A DNA stretch of 5,607 nucleotides from CAZXCK01 sp964639225 (GCA_964639225.1 CAZXCK010000208.1:1-5607); one strand, 5' to 3'. Shown: positions 1 to 5,368, counted from the first letter of the stretch. Program-made: numbers and translations. The notes: generated from the sequence alone by a model not told the origin.

Positions 1-196
1 GCTGAATGAGGAAAACAGCGGTAAATGTGACGATAAAGACCGTAATCGACAACAGTGGCAGCATCACCATACCCAGAATGGTGATGGACGCAAACCCTTC
101 TCCTACGCTCCATATCCAGTCAAGCGCGATAACAATCAGCGCGCTGAGCATATGAACCGGAGCCTTGGAAGTGTCCGTTATTGTTTGATTCTGCAT
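1..196 (-). CDS. N-terminal part of a small hydrophobic membrane protein (runs off the left edge)
   Basis: I do not recognise this protein. The visible 65 residues begin MQNQTITDTSKAPVHM. A polar head of about 15 residues is followed by a hydrophobic stretch at about 17-29, a short linker holding D26, W27, W29 and E33, and a long hydrophobic stretch at about 36-64. This fits two membrane segments. No stop occurs before the window edge. The frame is chosen because it is open and strongly hydrophobic. The start ATG at 196-194 overlaps the TGA at 198-196 that ends a six-codon mini-ORF, and there is no clear Shine-Dalgarno, so translation is probably coupled to upstream reading. Met16 is an alternative start. 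It follows the 56-aa membrane ORF by 19 nt on the same strand. The DNA is visibly less GC-rich than the genes from 540 onward, which may mean separate ancestry. That it is a gene is fairly likely; its function is unknown. Confidence 0.6.
   Translation of the reverse strand, partial: MQNQTITDTSKAPVHMLSALIVIALDWIWSVGEGFASITILGMVMLPLLSITVFIVTFTAVFLIQ
62..86. repeat. 9-bp perfect inverted repeat inside the partial membrane ORF
   Basis: CATCACCAT (62-70) and ATGGTGATG (78-86) are exact reverse complements around a 7-nt loop. The left arm also belongs to a 12-bp direct repeat, GCATCACCATAC, found at 61-72 and 213-224. The repeat lies in coding sequence (the Ile-Thr-Ile-Leu-Gly-Met-Val-Met region), so the symmetry may be chance. 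Confidence 0.5.
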
Positions 197-218
197 CAGT
201 TGCTCGCTTTCTGCATCA
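189..218 (-). repeat. 10-bp direct repeat (TGATGCAGAA on minus strand), 20-bp period
   Basis: The minus strand reads TGATGCAGAA at 218-209 and again at 198-189, with AGCGAGCAAC between. Each copy carries a stop codon fused to a start codon (TGATG). The first ends the 56-aa ORF; the second ends the mini-ORF and starts the partial downstream ORF. Confidence 0.8.
196..216 (-). other. Six-codon mini-ORF linking two membrane ORFs by double TGATG overlaps
   Basis: ATG at 216-214 overlaps the TGA (218-216) of the 56-aa ORF. It reads MQKASN and ends in TGA at 198-196, which overlaps the ATG (196-194) of the next ORF. The whole unit is created by a 10-bp direct repeat. It could serve as a re-initiation relay between the two flanking cistrons, or be a by-product of a small duplication. 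No peptide product is claimed. Confidence 0.35.
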
Positions 219-386
219 CCATACACCCACCAACGCCATAATCCCCCAGCAGATGAGGCCAATAAACGCAAAGGCCAGTAGAGAACCGATACCGGCGGTC
301 ACGAAGTAAAATATCGAGGCAATCGTCAGGATGAACGCTTCTGCGATCGCCCGGAGAATAGCGAGGGGAATAGCGAACAGACACAT
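216..386 (-). CDS. Small hydrophobic membrane protein, 56 aa, unrecognised
   Basis: Reading 386 to 216 gives 56 residues starting MCLFAIPLAILRAIAEAF and ending ALVGVW, then TGA. Only R12 and E16 are charged, and both sit near the N-terminus. From about residue 17 to 54 the chain is almost entirely hydrophobic with small residues, enough for one long or two short membrane helices. AGGTG at 397-393 lies 6 nt before the ATG and is a reasonable ribosome-binding site. A GTG at 395-393, three codons upstream in frame, is an alternative start but would overlap that site. A 62-aa ORF in another frame over the same DNA is polar and basic and is judged a shadow. The gene is followed 19 nt later by a second hydrophobic ORF, so the two may form a small membrane pair. 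I know no family for it. Confidence 0.6.
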   Translation of the reverse strand: MCLFAIPLAILRAIAEAFILTIASIFYFVTAGIGSLLAFAFIGLICWGIMALVGVW

Positions 387-392
387 AGCATG

Positions 393-397
393 CACCT
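393..397 (-). promoter_or_regulatory. Ribosome-binding site of the 56-aa membrane ORF
   Basis: AGGTG on the minus strand ends 6 nt before the ATG at 386. It supports that ATG over the GTG at 395, which lies inside the site. Confidence 0.4.
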
Positions 398-539
398 ATG
401 TTCAGGATCGTTACCAGCAGCTTCTACAACGCATGCATGATGGTCTGGCAGGCATTTCACAGTATGCTGTTATTTTAGCTGGAAGGGGTCGTATTATTGC
501 GTAAAGAATTCCAAAGAATCTGTTACATCCAGCACGCTC

Positions 540-1349
540 TCAGCGGCAGCTTGCCGGGAAGGATGCCAGCGGGTCTGGCGGCGTGGTGACGATGCGAATC
601 GGCTGGCCGTCTGCCGGGGCGAAGGCGTTGAGGAAATCGGTCAGGGTGGCCGCTGCCTGCTCGTTGACCATTTCCAGAATGTTGTCTTCCAGCGCAGCGT
701 CGCGGAACTGCCGCACGGCGAACCGGCGCGCCTCCAGGTCGAGTTCTGGCGCGCCGCTGGTGAACACACCCGTCTCGCGTGAGATGACATACGAACCACT
801 CTCATTCAGGAAGCAGTCCTGCAATTCGGGCGCGGGCAGACGCAGGGTGAGCGCATCGCTGTCGCTGCGGATGTCGGCCTCGGTCATCCGGCTGAGGTCG
901 ATACCAGCGTTGACGTGCCCGACGATGACCATCGTCAGCCGGTCGCGGTACAGCGCGGACAGCACATACGGCAGTTCACGCTCGCTGGTGACGACGTTGG
1001 AGAAGTTGTAGCGGGTGACGGTCAACTGGGACAGGCTCTGCACGCGGTCCAGGACCAGTGACGGCGCATAGAAGTTGTACACGGGCGGCGGCGGATTGAA
1101 GATGCCGCGCACGCCATCCAGCACACCGCCGAGCGTGTTCAGCCCCATAATCAGCACCACTGCCAGCGCCACCACCGGCACGGTCAGGCAGCCTAATGTC
1201 CCCAGCACAAACCAGGTACAGCCGGAACGACCGTCGGCCATGGCCGCGTCGATATCGTCGATGTCGTCGTCCCAGTCATCGGCGGGGGAAATGGCCGGGG
1301 GTGTGCCGCTTGGCAGCAGCGGCTCGCGTTGGTCACTTTTTCGGGTCAT
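540..1349 (-). CDS. Membrane-anchored DUF4230 family protein
   Basis: The 269-residue protein has a polar N-terminal tail with a very acidic patch (DDWDDDIDDID, 24-34) and a single hydrophobic membrane segment at about 45-70. After a short Gly-rich linker and a proline run (NPPPP, 85-89) comes a globular region from about 95 to 256. That region matches DUF4230 as I know it: a start of the type LSQLTVTRYNFSNVV (106-120), a central VIVGHVNAGIDLSRM (141-155), a strand-rich LTLRLPAPEL (167-176), SRETGVF (190-196), and a C-terminal helix of small and acidic residues around 208-245. The function of DUF4230 is not established. The topology (acidic cytoplasmic tail, one helix, outer domain) is inference. 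The ATG at 1349 lies 9 nt after the methyltransferase stop with only a weak GAG upstream, so it probably depends on translation of that gene. It is the last gene of the three-gene minus-strand operon, and I see no clear terminator after it. Confidence 0.85.
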   Translation of the reverse strand: MTRKSDQREPLLPSGTPPAISPADDWDDDIDDIDAAMADGRSGCTWFVLGTLGCLTVPVVALAVVLIMGLNTLGGVLDGVRGIFNPPPPVYNFYAPSLVLDRVQSLSQLTVTRYNFSNVVTSERELPYVLSALYRDRLTMVIVGHVNAGIDLSRMTEADIRSDSDALTLRLPAPELQDCFLNESGSYVISRETGVFTSGAPELDLEARRFAVRQFRDAALEDNILEMVNEQAAATLTDFLNAFAPADGQPIRIVTTPPDPLASFPASCR

Positions 1350-1358
1350 CGCTCGTGT

Positions 1359-1973
1359 TTACCAGGCATCGGTCAGAAGATCGGCCTCGCTGGCGGCGGG
1401 CTGGTCCGCGCTGGTCTCTTTGATGGCGACAATCTGCGAGCTGGGGCCGGACTCATCATGATACACCACGCGCCAGCCGGCGAACATGGCTTCTAGCTCT
1501 CCGGGGTTAAGCAGATAGTCCGGGTTAAATGCTGGCACCTGCTCCAGGTGGCGCAGGTTGAACGTCTGGTAGATGACGCGCCCGCCTATGGTAACCGAGG
1601 CACGCAGGCGCGGCAGAAACTCGCGCTTGAGGAAGCGAAACACACACACCAGGTCATAATACTCGGTGTTGAGTTCGACGGCGTCCAGGTCCATCTGCAG
1701 CAGGTTGACGCTGCGCAGGCCGCGCGCGGTCATCTCGTCACGGGCGCGCTTGAGCGCCAGCCGGCTGATGTCCACAATATCGACGGTGTAGCCCTGCTCC
1801 GCCAGCCACAGGCCGTTCTGCCCCACACCGCCAGCCAGGTCCAGCGCGCGCGCCACGCGCGGCGCGCTCACCGGCGGCGTGTAGTTGAGCAGCAGCGGGT
1901 CCGGCGCGGGATAGGCGCGCTGCTCTCGCTGGCGGTAGATGTCGTCCCAGCGGACTCGGTCGTGATCGGTCAT
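1359..1973 (-). CDS. Class I SAM-dependent methyltransferase (TehB-like type)
   Basis: The 204-residue Rossmann-fold methyltransferase transfers a methyl group from S-adenosylmethionine to an unknown substrate. It is probably cytoplasmic. It opens with a WDDIYRQR helix (9-16), common in this class. SAM-binding motif I is ALDLAGGVGQNG (43-54), with D45 and the Gly loop. The acidic residue at the end of strand 2 is D68 in VDIVDIS. A DLD (95-97) marks the adenine-side loop. YDLVCVFRFLKREFLP (106-121), followed by GGRVIYQTF (130-138), resembles the strand 4-5 region of small TehB-like methyltransferases. About 20 C-terminal residues (from 186) are polar and look disordered. Its ATG overlaps the upstream stop (ATGA, 1973-1970), so it is coupled to the unrecognised protein before it; GAGAG lies about 6 nt upstream. 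Substrate and pathway cannot be read from the sequence. Confidence 0.85.
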   Translation of the reverse strand: MTDHDRVRWDDIYRQREQRAYPAPDPLLLNYTPPVSAPRVARALDLAGGVGQNGLWLAEQGYTVDIVDISRLALKRARDEMTARGLRSVNLLQMDLDAVELNTEYYDLVCVFRFLKREFLPRLRASVTIGGRVIYQTFNLRHLEQVPAFNPDYLLNPGELEAMFAGWRVVYHDESGPSSQIVAIKETSADQPAASEADLLTDAW

Positions 1974-2815
1974 GATGGCTCTCTGCGCCCGGCATATACC
2001 GGCATGTAATCCAGCGCGTTGGGCACGGCGGCCAGCGCCTCGGCATCGCCGGGGTAGAGCGTGGCGTCTGGCAGCCGCTGGCGGCGTCGCTCAAGCTGGT
2101 AGGCGTCGCGCAGGGTGATGAAATCCGGCGTGCGCCAGTTCTGTGGCATGTCGAGGCAGGCCATCAGCGCGCGGATGCAGCGCCCGCCGTCGCTGTTCCA
2201 GGCCGGGCCGCTGCCCGCCAGCAGCGCGCGCGCCGAGTCGACGTCGGTATCGACGCGCCCGGTGACGCGCCCCATCAGCTTGTTGAACAGGCCGGTCACC
2301 TGACGCGGGTTGAGGTTGTGCGCCAGCGTCTGCATCTCCGGGGGCAGCGCATCCAGCGGAATACCGGCGGTCTGCGCGGACTCCGGCTCGTCGGGTACAT
2401 CGACGCACTCGCCGGCCAGGATATGGCGTAGTTGGTCTGGATTGCAGTCATCGCGGCGGTAGACGGCCAGCGCGTCGAGTGGGTCGAGCGTCTGGCCATC
2501 GGCATAGACGGCCACGCGCAGCGCCTCAGCGTCGAGCGCCACCCACAGCACCGTCCCCAGCCGCGACAGCGCCGACAGCAGCCAGTCCGGCAGCACCACC
2601 GGCTCGCTGAGGATGCGCGTCCAGCCGTCGCTGGTCGGCGCGACAAACAGCTTGACGGCGTCGGTGTAGGCAGCGCCGGGCAGCGCACCGAACGGGTCAT
2701 AGGCCGTATATCCCTGGCGTTCGAGCGCGTCGCTCAGGGCGCTGGCGGCCTGCTGTTGGGCGGCCAGTGGCAAATGTTTGGAAGCTAAATACAGGCTTGA
2801 CCAGTTGTGATTCAT
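1970..2815 (-). CDS. Unrecognised 281-aa protein, first gene of the minus-strand operon
   Basis: I do not recognise a family. From the chosen start (MNHNWSSLYLASKHL) it is a soluble, mildly acidic protein of 281 residues with no signal peptide or membrane helix. Visible elements are an N-terminal helical stretch (15-35), YDPFGALPGAAYTDAVKLFVAP (39-60), a hydrophobic strand-helix region at 75-105 (VVLPDWLLSAL, VLWVALDAEALRVAVYAD), and an acidic linker at 137-150. Then comes a helical segment with NPRQVTGLFNKLMGRVTGRV (169-188) and a C-terminal helix rich in Arg (LERRRQRL, 241-248). An in-frame ATG at 2872 would add 19 residues, but those codons are AT-rich, give a polar MVYAKDNRNYSG sequence, and lie across a likely promoter, so 2815 is preferred even though its ribosome-binding site is weak. 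The stop overlaps the methyltransferase start. That coupling makes a shared task possible, but no function is inferred. Confidence 0.75.
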   Translation of the reverse strand: MNHNWSSLYLASKHLPLAAQQQAASALSDALERQGYTAYDPFGALPGAAYTDAVKLFVAPTSDGWTRILSEPVVLPDWLLSALSRLGTVLWVALDAEALRVAVYADGQTLDPLDALAVYRRDDCNPDQLRHILAGECVDVPDEPESAQTAGIPLDALPPEMQTLAHNLNPRQVTGLFNKLMGRVTGRVDTDVDSARALLAGSGPAWNSDGGRCIRALMACLDMPQNWRTPDFITLRDAYQLERRRQRLPDATLYPGDAEALAAVPNALDYMPVYAGRREPS

Positions 2816-2851
2816 AGCGGTTTCTGTTCTGCGTGTACCTGAGTAGTTACG

Positions 2852-2881
2852 ATTATCTTTAGCATAAACCAATCAGCCGAA
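2852..2881 (-). promoter_or_regulatory. Candidate promoter of the three-gene minus-strand operon
   Basis: On the minus strand, TTCGGC (2881-2876) is followed after 18 nt by GATAAT (2857-2852), a five-of-six match to the -10 consensus. The -35 match is poor. It sits in an AT-rich stretch that contrasts with the flanking GC-rich genes and would start transcription about 30 nt before the ATG at 2815. It overlaps the alternative start codon at 2872, which argues against that start. Confidence 0.3.
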
Positions 2882-2999
2882 TTAAGCCATTATCTGAGCG
2901 TCGAATCATTCCGGGGGATTAGAATGCCTCACAGCCAGGCCGAGTTACACTATGCAGGCGGCGCTCTGTGGATTACGATGGGCCGTATGTCGTTCGCTG

Positions 3000-3015
3000 G
3001 ATAGCTTGCGCTATC
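3000..3015. repeat. Small dyad in the leader of the plus-strand operon
   Basis: GATAGC (3000-3005) and GCTATC (3010-3015) are perfect complements around the 4-nt loop TTGC. It could be an operator half-site pair or a leader hairpin 50 nt before the start codon. At this length, chance is possible. Confidence 0.3.
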
Positions 3016-3049
3016 TGCGGCTGGCGGGCAGCGCAGCCAATGATTGACG

Positions 3050-3057
3050 AAAGGTGG
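3050..3057 (+). promoter_or_regulatory. Ribosome-binding site that fixes the start at 3067
   Basis: AAAGGTGG lies 9 nt before the ATG at 3067. That start puts the nucleotide-binding strand (HKVLVYGAG) at residue 5, as is normal for this family. The in-frame ATGs at 2968 and 3040 lack a comparable site. Confidence 0.6.
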
Positions 3058-3066
3058 CATATCCTC

Positions 3067-4128
3067 ATGGTGAGGCAGCATAAGGTACTGGTATACGGCG
3101 CGGGTGTGCTGGGCAGCCTGCTGGCGGCCCGGCTGCACACCGGCGGCCACGATGTCGCCATTCTGGCGCGGGGGCAGCGCCTGGCCGACATCCGGGAGCA
3201 CGGTATCGTGCTCGAAGACTACCACAGCGGCCAGCGTGAAACGGTCCCGGTGCGGGCGGTCGAGGCGCTGGAAGCCAGCGATGTCTACGATCTGGTGCTG
3301 GTTGTGATGCAGGCCCAGCAGACAGCGGACGTGCTGCCTGTGCTGGCGGCCAGCAAGCGCACGCCGAACGTCCTCTTCCTGCAGAACAACCCGCACGGCC
3401 CCGCCGACATCGAGCACGCGCTGGGGCCGGGCCGGGCGCTGCTGGGCTTCCCGGCGGCGGGCGGCCAGCGCGACGGCCATGTGATCCGCTATACGCTGGC
3501 CGGTAAGGCGCGTCCGCGTGTGGTGTTCGGCGAGGCGGACGGCCTCATCACCGGGCGCGCCGAGCGCATCGCCGAGGTGCTGCGCTCGTCCGGCATCGAC
3601 GCCGAAGTGCGCGGCGACATGGACGCCTGGCTGCGCTATCATGCGGCGCTGGTGGGTCCGCTGGCGCTGGCCATCTACGCCGCCAACGGCGACAACTACC
3701 GGCTGGCGCGCACCCGCGACGCGGCGCTGATCGGCGTACGCGCCGTGCGCGAGGGCTTCCGGGCGCTGGAGCATCTGGGCTTCGCCCCGGCTCCAGCGGC
3801 GCTGCGTATGGTCCATCTGCTGCCGGAGCCGCTGCTGGCGTGGTTCGTCCAGCGCGCAGTTGACAGCGAGCTGGGCGAAATCGGCATGGCGGCCCACGCG
3901 ATGAGCGCCCGCGACGAGATGACGCATCTGGTCCAGGCGGTGCGCACCTGGGGCCACCAGAGCGGCACGCCCATGCCCAACCTGGACCGGCTGCTGAAGT
4001 ATCTGCCAGCCGAGGCCGAACCCATGCCGGACGGCAGCGATACGGTCCCGGTGGACTGGCGCGGAGCCTATATGTGGGGCGCGGGTCTGCTGGTGGCCGC
4101 GCTGATCGTGCGCCGGTTGTTCCGATAG
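3067..4128 (+). CDS. Ketopantoate reductase-like (ApbA/PanE superfamily) protein with C-terminal hydrophobic tail
   Basis: The protein has 353 residues; classical ApbA/PanE enzymes are about 300. An N-terminal Rossmann domain is clear: KVLVYGAGVLGSLLAARL (6-23) with GxGxxG at 11-16, then HDVAILARG (28-36), where R35 is placed to favour NADPH. VMQAQQTADVLPVLA (80-94) and LFLQNNPHGP (103-112) correspond to the segments that in PanE carry the ketopantoate-site Lys and the HNGMG-type loop. The helical C-terminal domain starts near 185. The catalytic Lys of PanE (K176 in E. coli) seems to be Arg190 (WLRYHAALVGPL, 188-199), and the nearby conserved Asn residues seem to be Ala and Gly. The second conserved Lys is Gln82. 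Authentic ketopantoate reduction is therefore doubtful. Residues 334-348 (AYMWGAGLLVAALIV) followed by RRLFR look like a membrane tail anchor. It is read with map, 22 nt downstream. Family membership is well supported; the reaction is unknown. Confidence 0.8.
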   Translation: MVRQHKVLVYGAGVLGSLLAARLHTGGHDVAILARGQRLADIREHGIVLEDYHSGQRETVPVRAVEALEASDVYDLVLVVMQAQQTADVLPVLAASKRTPNVLFLQNNPHGPADIEHALGPGRALLGFPAAGGQRDGHVIRYTLAGKARPRVVFGEADGLITGRAERIAEVLRSSGIDAEVRGDMDAWLRYHAALVGPLALAIYAANGDNYRLARTRDAALIGVRAVREGFRALEHLGFAPAPAALRMVHLLPEPLLAWFVQRAVDSELGEIGMAAHAMSARDEMTHLVQAVRTWGHQSGTPMPNLDRLLKYLPAEAEPMPDGSDTVPVDWRGAYMWGAGLLVAALIVRRLFR

Positions 4129-4150
4129 GTCAACGAAAGACAACGACACG

Positions 4151-4894
4151 ATGACGGTTGAGAACGAAGCGGATCTGCAGGGGCTGCTGGCCATCGGGCG
4201 CATTGTGGGCCTGACGCTCCAGCATATGATCGAGCAGGTGAAGCCGGGTATGACCACCGCCGAACTGGACGCCATCGGCGCGGCCTTCCTGGAAGCGCAC
4301 CAGGCACGGAGCGCGCCCATCCTGGCGTACAAGTTCCCCGGCGCGACCTGCATCAGCATCAACGACGAGGCCGCGCATGGCATCCCCGGCGAGCGCGTGA
4401 TCCAGCCGGGCGACCTGGTCAACGTGGACGTATCGGCGGAGAAGGACGGCTACTGGGCCGACACCGGCATGAGCGTGGCCGTACCGCCGGTCAGCGACGA
4501 GAAGCAGCGGCTGCTGGACGCCGCCCGGCAGGCGCTGGACATCGCCATTGAGCACGCGCGGGCGGGCCGCCCCATCTACGAGATCGGGCAGGCGGTCGAG
4601 GCGCACGCCCGCAAGCACGGCTTCCAGGTGATCCGCGAGCTGGGCGGGCACGGCGTGGGGCGTCACATCCACGAGAAGCCGTCGATTCCACACTACTTCA
4701 ACCGCCATGCGCGCCAGACGCTGGTCGAGGGGCAGGTCATCACGCTGGAGCCGTTCCTGACGACGGGCGCGCGCCACATCCGCACCATGCCGGACAAGTG
4801 GACGCTCAAGACGCGCGACGGCAGCCTGTCGGCGCAGTTCGAGCACACGGTCATCATCACCGGTGAGCGCCCGCTGCTGGTGACGCAGGTGTGA
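4151..4894 (+). CDS. map: Methionine aminopeptidase, type I
   Basis: The 247-residue cytoplasmic metallo-enzyme removes the initiator methionine from new proteins when the second residue is small. It has the pita-bread fold with a two-metal centre. All five metal ligands are present at family spacing: D93 (NVDVSAE), D104 (YWADTG, 11 residues later), H167 (GGHGVGR), E200 (ITLEPF) and E231 (FEHTV). The substrate-side histidines H76 (AHGIPG) and H174 (HIHEKP) are also kept, as is the C-terminal WTLKTRDGSLSAQFEHT block typical of bacterial type I enzymes. There is no zinc-finger or other N-terminal extension, and the length is close to the roughly 264 residues of the E. coli enzyme. The start at MTVENEADLQGL gives the usual first helix. 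It follows the KPR-like gene by 22 nt without a strong Shine-Dalgarno, so they are likely cotranscribed, and it is followed by a strong hairpin. Confidence 0.96.
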   Translation: MTVENEADLQGLLAIGRIVGLTLQHMIEQVKPGMTTAELDAIGAAFLEAHQARSAPILAYKFPGATCISINDEAAHGIPGERVIQPGDLVNVDVSAEKDGYWADTGMSVAVPPVSDEKQRLLDAARQALDIAIEHARAGRPIYEIGQAVEAHARKHGFQVIRELGGHGVGRHIHEKPSIPHYFNRHARQTLVEGQVITLEPFLTTGARHIRTMPDKWTLKTRDGSLSAQFEHTVIITGERPLLVTQV

Positions 4895-4922
4895 GGGCCG
4901 GAGCCAACCTATCACACGCCAA

Positions 4923-4949
4923 ACGAGCCGATCGGTGTGATCGGCTCGT
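4923..4949. terminator. Intrinsic terminator between convergent map and csbD-type genes, probably bidirectional
   Basis: ACGAGCCGATC (4923-4933) and GATCGGCTCGT (4939-4949) form a perfect 11-bp stem with the 5-nt loop GGTGT. The plus side is followed by CGTTTG and the minus side by TTT, both short U runs. It lies 28 nt after map and 29 nt from the 3' end of the CsbD gene, so it may stop both transcripts. A competing 7-bp stem, ATCACAC (4911-4917) with GTGTGAT (4935-4941), would use its loop and right arm. Confidence 0.75.
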
Positions 4950-4978
4950 CGTTTGCTTCGGTGTGTAGGGATGATGGA

Positions 4979-5194
4979 CTAGACTTTGAGGCTATCGGCC
5001 CATTCGTCAATCTGACGGTTGGCTTCCTCGCGGGCGATGCCATACCGCTCCTGAAGGATACCCGCCAGCTTCTCGCGGTTACCCTCGGCCTGTTCGATCT
5101 CGTCGTCGGTGAGTTCGCCCCAACGCTCGCGGATGCTGCCCTTGACCTGCTTCCAGTTGCCGGCGATACGATCCCAGATCGGTGAGTCGGTCAT
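4979..5194 (-). CDS. CsbD family stress-response protein
   Basis: The 71-residue acidic, helical protein starts MTDSPIWDRIAGNWKQVKG. The CsbD signature is clear: W7-(D)-RIAGNWKQVKGSIRERWG (about 7-26), a TDDEIEQAEGNREKLAGILQERYG block (29-52) and a C-terminal helix, AREEANRQIDEW (54-65). Relatives include the sigma-B-dependent CsbD of Bacillus and YjbJ of E. coli, small abundant proteins linked to general stress. Their molecular role is not settled. Three ATG codons stand in a row (5200-5192). AAAGGAG at 5208-5202 is best spaced (7 nt) for the third, which also gives the usual family N-terminus, so 5194 is chosen; the others would add one or two Met. It stands alone and converges on map. I could not find a convincing stress-sigma promoter upstream. 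Confidence 0.92.
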   Translation of the reverse strand: MTDSPIWDRIAGNWKQVKGSIRERWGELTDDEIEQAEGNREKLAGILQERYGIAREEANRQIDEWADSLKV

Positions 5195-5201
5195 CATCAT
5201 A

Positions 5202-5208
5202 CTCCTTT
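5202..5208 (-). promoter_or_regulatory. Strong Shine-Dalgarno of the CsbD gene
   Basis: AAAGGAG on the minus strand lies 1, 4 and 7 nt before three consecutive ATG codons. The 7-nt spacing makes the third the likely start. It is the strongest ribosome-binding site in the window, in keeping with an abundant protein. Confidence 0.75.
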
Positions 5209-5322
5209 GCTTGTTGGTCAACGCGATTGGCGTTGCTTACTCTCAATTGAACAACAGGCGTATTAGCGGGTTATGGGGGCAACATGAGTACCCTGCTAAA
5301 AGCTATCCGATGTGCCGTTGAG

Positions 5323-5368
5323 TGCAGCAGTATAGTGCTGCAACAGTGACATTTTTTAGTGCTGCAAC
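5323..5368. repeat. 12-bp direct repeat with an overlapping hairpin
   Basis: TAGTGCTGCAAC occurs at 5333-5344 and 5357-5368, 24 bp start to start. The first copy also pairs with TGCAGCA at 5323-5329 (TGCTGCA, 5336-5342; 7-bp stem, 6-nt loop). Six T residues (5352-5357) follow the hairpin by 9 nt. It lies about 130-170 nt upstream of the CsbD start and could be a regulator-binding pair or a weak plus-strand terminator. Confidence 0.55.

Larger units (their letters stand above)
2816..3066. promoter_or_regulatory. Divergent intergenic region between the two operons
   Basis: This 251-nt stretch separates oppositely transcribed genes and must hold the control elements of both operons. For the plus direction the best -10 candidate is TAGAAT (2920-2925), but no good -35 lies at normal spacing. 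Between it and the start is a leader with a small perfect dyad (3000-3015) and GC-rich self-complementary sequence. A frame open from an ATG at 2968 extends into the plus-strand gene, but its added residues are unlike the family and have no ribosome-binding site. Confidence 0.45.

Noticed and set aside
196..384. A 62-codon minus-strand frame beginning MSVRYSPRYSPGD
   Set aside because: It is polar and irregular, whereas the frame shifted by one base encodes a coherent hydrophobic protein with a better-placed ribosome-binding site. Its last six codons, however, form the mini-ORF described above.
502..519. AAAGAAT repeated twice near the 3' end of the DUF4230 gene, considered as a terminator or operator
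   Set aside because: The copies are direct, not inverted, form no stem, and are too short and AT-rich to be meaningful.
583..1011. Plus-strand frames opposite the DUF4230 gene
   Set aside because: Ser/Arg-rich antisense shadows; the minus-strand frame has a membrane helix and family motifs.
2968..3066. N-terminal extension of the KPR-like protein from an ATG at 2968
   Set aside because: The added 33 residues do not resemble the family, cover a leader dyad, and have no Shine-Dalgarno. The ATG at 3067 has AAAGGTGG at 9 nt.
2950..4422. A 490-codon open frame on the minus strand opposite the KPR-like gene and map
   Set aside because: Two plus-strand genes with clear family motifs occupy the same DNA. 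The minus-strand product is rich in Arg, Gln, His and Ala with no domain, as expected for the antisense of GC-rich codons.
4130..4915. A 261-codon minus-strand frame opposite map
   Set aside because: It lies almost exactly across map, which has all its metal ligands. The antisense product is Arg/Val/Asp-rich and has no recognisable motif.
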